From the IMG/VR virus record IMGVR_UViG_3300017628_000002, positions 1-24,132 of that record: a stretch of DNA of 24,132 bases. One strand, given 5' to 3'. Positions 23,174 to 24,132 of the stretch are shown piece by piece. The stretch is from a virus. Below the pieces are notes generated by a model. It saw only the letters and a program-made list of their open reading frames with translations. It ran no database searches and was not told the origin of the DNA. Position 1 is the first letter of the stretch; every line of letters begins with the position of its first letter. The translations under genes were made by a program, and so were the position numbers.

Positions 23174-23490
23174 CGGCGGCGACGATAGCGCCGCAGCCGA
23201 GGTTGGCCAGTCGGAGCGACCTGCAACCGTCCCACCATCCGACGCAGCGCGTCGAGAGCCGCGATCGCAAGGCGACGGGCGACCATGGCGCGGTTGAGGC
23301 GATAGGCAGCGATTGCGGTCTGTCCCTCACGATTGGCGCTGCGTGCTTGCCCGACCCATTGCCGCGCCATGCGCTTGTGCGCACGCGCTGTGAGCGCCAA
23401 GTCACCAGGCAGGACGAACTCCGCAGGCATCATGGGGTTGACCCATAGCGGAGACAGATCCGGGATCGCAGGCAGGTGGTCGCGGCGCAT
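23170..23490 (-). CDS. Hypothetical basic protein, first gene of the minus-strand cluster
   Basis: 106 residues. The ATG at 23490 is preceded on the minus strand by GAGGAG about eight bases away. After a Pro-rich start (HLPAIPDLSPLWVNPMMPAEFVLPGD) the rest is helical and very basic: LTARAHKRMARQWVGQARSANREGQ, then AYRLNRAMVARRLAIAALDALRRMVGRL, ending PRLRRYRRRR. It may bind nucleic acid. Genes like this accompany the zinc-ribbon protein in alphaproteobacterial accessory regions as I remember them, but no family name is available. Overlaps the next gene by ATGA. Confidence 0.55.
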   Translation of the reverse strand: MRRDHLPAIPDLSPLWVNPMMPAEFVLPGDLALTARAHKRMARQWVGQARSANREGQTAIAAYRLNRAMVARRLAIAALDALRRMVGRLQVAPTGQPRLRRYRRRR

Positions 23491-23916
23491 CGGGAGGGCT
23501 CCTCGAAAAGATGTCCCGATGCTGGCAGTGGGCGAGATGCAAGTAAACCAGCCGCCGGCCGATGCATAGAGAAAGCATCATCATGCCTCCGGCCCCCGAT
23601 CATTGGGGCATGACCACCCCATTGGGTCCTTCTGCACTGCACTATTACACGGAGGTCGCGCCCGCGCCGTCTTTCAAGTTGAGCGCTCAGAAATCATGTA
23701 AGAATTTCCGCTTCGGGAGCCCCAAAACGGCCCGCCGGAATTGTCACAAAGCGACGCTGAGCGACGCGATCTCTCGGAAAGGGCATGAATTTTCGCGCCA
23801 TCGAGCGGATCAGCGCCGCGCATCAGCATTTACCTGTGGAAAAGCAGCTGCGCGGAACCGGTTCGCACGCTATGGCGGTAGGGATGCGTCGTGTGCGGGC
23901 CCCCGCACCCAGGATG

Positions 23917-23950
23917 AAGCGCCCGCAGGCCCCGGCCTGCGGGCGTTTTT
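23917..23950 (+). terminator. Rho-independent terminator
   Basis: The stem CGCCCGCAGGC (23920-23930) pairs perfectly with GCCTGCGGGCG (23935-23945) around the loop CCCG and is followed by TTTTT (23946-23950). Weaker A-T/G-T pairs extend it at the base. It points along the plus strand, but no gene is recognised upstream in that direction, which implies an unannotated transcript. Confidence 0.8.
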
Positions 23951-23979
23951 CATCCACCGGAAAGTGGTCATGCGCCATT

Positions 23980-23994
23980 GCAGTGCAGCACTGC
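23980..23994. promoter_or_regulatory. Perfect palindrome upstream of the right-edge gene, operator candidate
   Basis: GCAGTGC and GCACTGC are 7-base inverted arms around a single A, 59 bases before the ATG at 24054 and just after the terminator. The place fits a repressor or activator site for the right-edge gene. Confidence 0.4.
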
Positions 23995-24053
23995 GACCAT
24001 TCGGCCGGTCCAAATCGATCCGACTTGCGTAGAATGTGACCCGGGAGCCACTT

Positions 24054-24132
24054 ATGCGCATCAGCCGCCCTGTCCTCATCGCCGGCGTCGTTCTGTGCGC
24101 CGTGGTCGGCTATTTCGTCGTGCGCGGCGTGA
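24054..24132 (+). CDS. N-terminal fragment of a membrane or exported protein, cut by window end
   Basis: Only 26 codons are visible. GGGAG precedes the ATG by about seven bases. The sequence starts MRISRP and continues as a single hydrophobic stretch (VLIAGVVLCAVVGYFVVRGV), a signal anchor or signal peptide. The family cannot be named from this. S26-type signal peptidases of conjugative elements (TraF) and many envelope proteins begin this way. Confidence 0.55.
   Translation, partial: MRISRPVLIAGVVLCAVVGYFVVRGV

Larger units (their letters stand above)
23491..24053. other. 563-base region without a convincing gene, carrying palindromes and a terminator
   Basis: Divergent region between the minus-strand cluster and the plus-strand gene at the right edge. 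It contains the palindrome TGAGCGCTCA (23680-23689), a direct repeat GCGACGC at 23751-23757 and 23761-23767, a hairpin GTGCGG/CCGCAC (23893-23908), a strong terminator (23917-23948) and the palindrome at 23980-23994. The 120 bases before the terminator could encode a small RNA, as hairpin plus terminator suggests, but no known RNA family is recognised. Several frames open here look like chance. Confidence 0.4.

Noticed and set aside
23785-24039. 84-codon plus-strand frame (starts MNFRAIERISAAHQHL)
   Set aside because: Has a plausible start but a strong terminator falls in its middle and its second half is Arg/Pro/Cys-rich; perhaps a gene remnant, not annotated.
1-24132. tRNA, rRNA, CRISPR arrays, insertion sequences, integrase
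   Set aside because: Looked for T-loop and repeat-spacer patterns, transposase and recombinase motifs by eye; none seen.
24054-24132. Naming the right-edge gene as conjugative TraF peptidase
   Set aside because: Only 26 residues are visible and they contain just a hydrophobic anchor; no catalytic motif is in view.

Overview
The window looks like the late (morphogenesis and lysis) half of a siphovirus-type prophage in a GC-rich alphaproteobacterium, followed by a complete LuxI/LuxR quorum-sensing pair and a small regulatory-looking gene cluster on the opposite strand. The host call rests on the high GC, the gene families (DUF2190, DUF1353, a TipJ-type tail tip protein, a GH19 endolysin) and the LuxI and zinc-ribbon types, which resemble rhizobial-type alphaproteobacterial proteins. 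No integrase, repressor, terminase, portal or tRNA gene is visible, so neither prophage end can be fixed.

Layout, plus strand: major capsid protein, probably the C-terminal part of a protease-capsid fusion that starts before base 1 (1-1470); a strong hairpin (1496-1528); DUF2190-type decoration protein (1557-1904); an acidic linker-rich protein (1906-2226); head-tail joining and tail terminator genes (2216-3000); a small protein (3013-3282); tail tube (3287-4249); two tail-assembly-chaperone-like frames with a canonical -1 slippery heptamer (4246-5051); a basic tail-region protein (5044-5760); tape measure (5757-9014); three tail-tip genes including an NlpC/P60-like peptidase (9011-10253); a 2259-residue J/TipJ-type host-specificity protein (10260-17039); two small accessory genes including DUF1353 (17039-17676); a possible 33-codon gene, two small membrane proteins (holin candidates), a GH19 endolysin and an overlapping Rz/Rz1-like spanin pair (17682-19771); and a Dam-type adenine methylase (19897-20700). 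Most neighbours overlap by 4 nt (ATGA or GTGA), so the block is probably one translationally coupled late operon.

From about 20.7 kb base composition drops and orientation flips. On the minus strand, read right to left, lie a 106-residue basic protein, a zinc-ribbon protein and a ribbon-helix-helix protein, tightly overlapped (23490-22743); then luxR (22523-21786), luxI (21714-21046) and perhaps a 62-residue ORF (20909-20721) that converges on the methylase. LuxR keeps its ligand-pocket residues and LuxI all nine invariant residues, so the pair looks functional. The luxI leader can fold so that its perfect Shine-Dalgarno is paired. A largely non-coding 560-bp stretch with palindromes and one good terminator follows, and the window ends in the first codons of a plus-strand protein with an N-terminal membrane segment.

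The most interesting point is an intact acyl-homoserine-lactone synthase-receptor pair directly abutting phage lysis genes. Whether it is prophage cargo, part of another mobile element, or host DNA next to an attachment site cannot be decided from this window.
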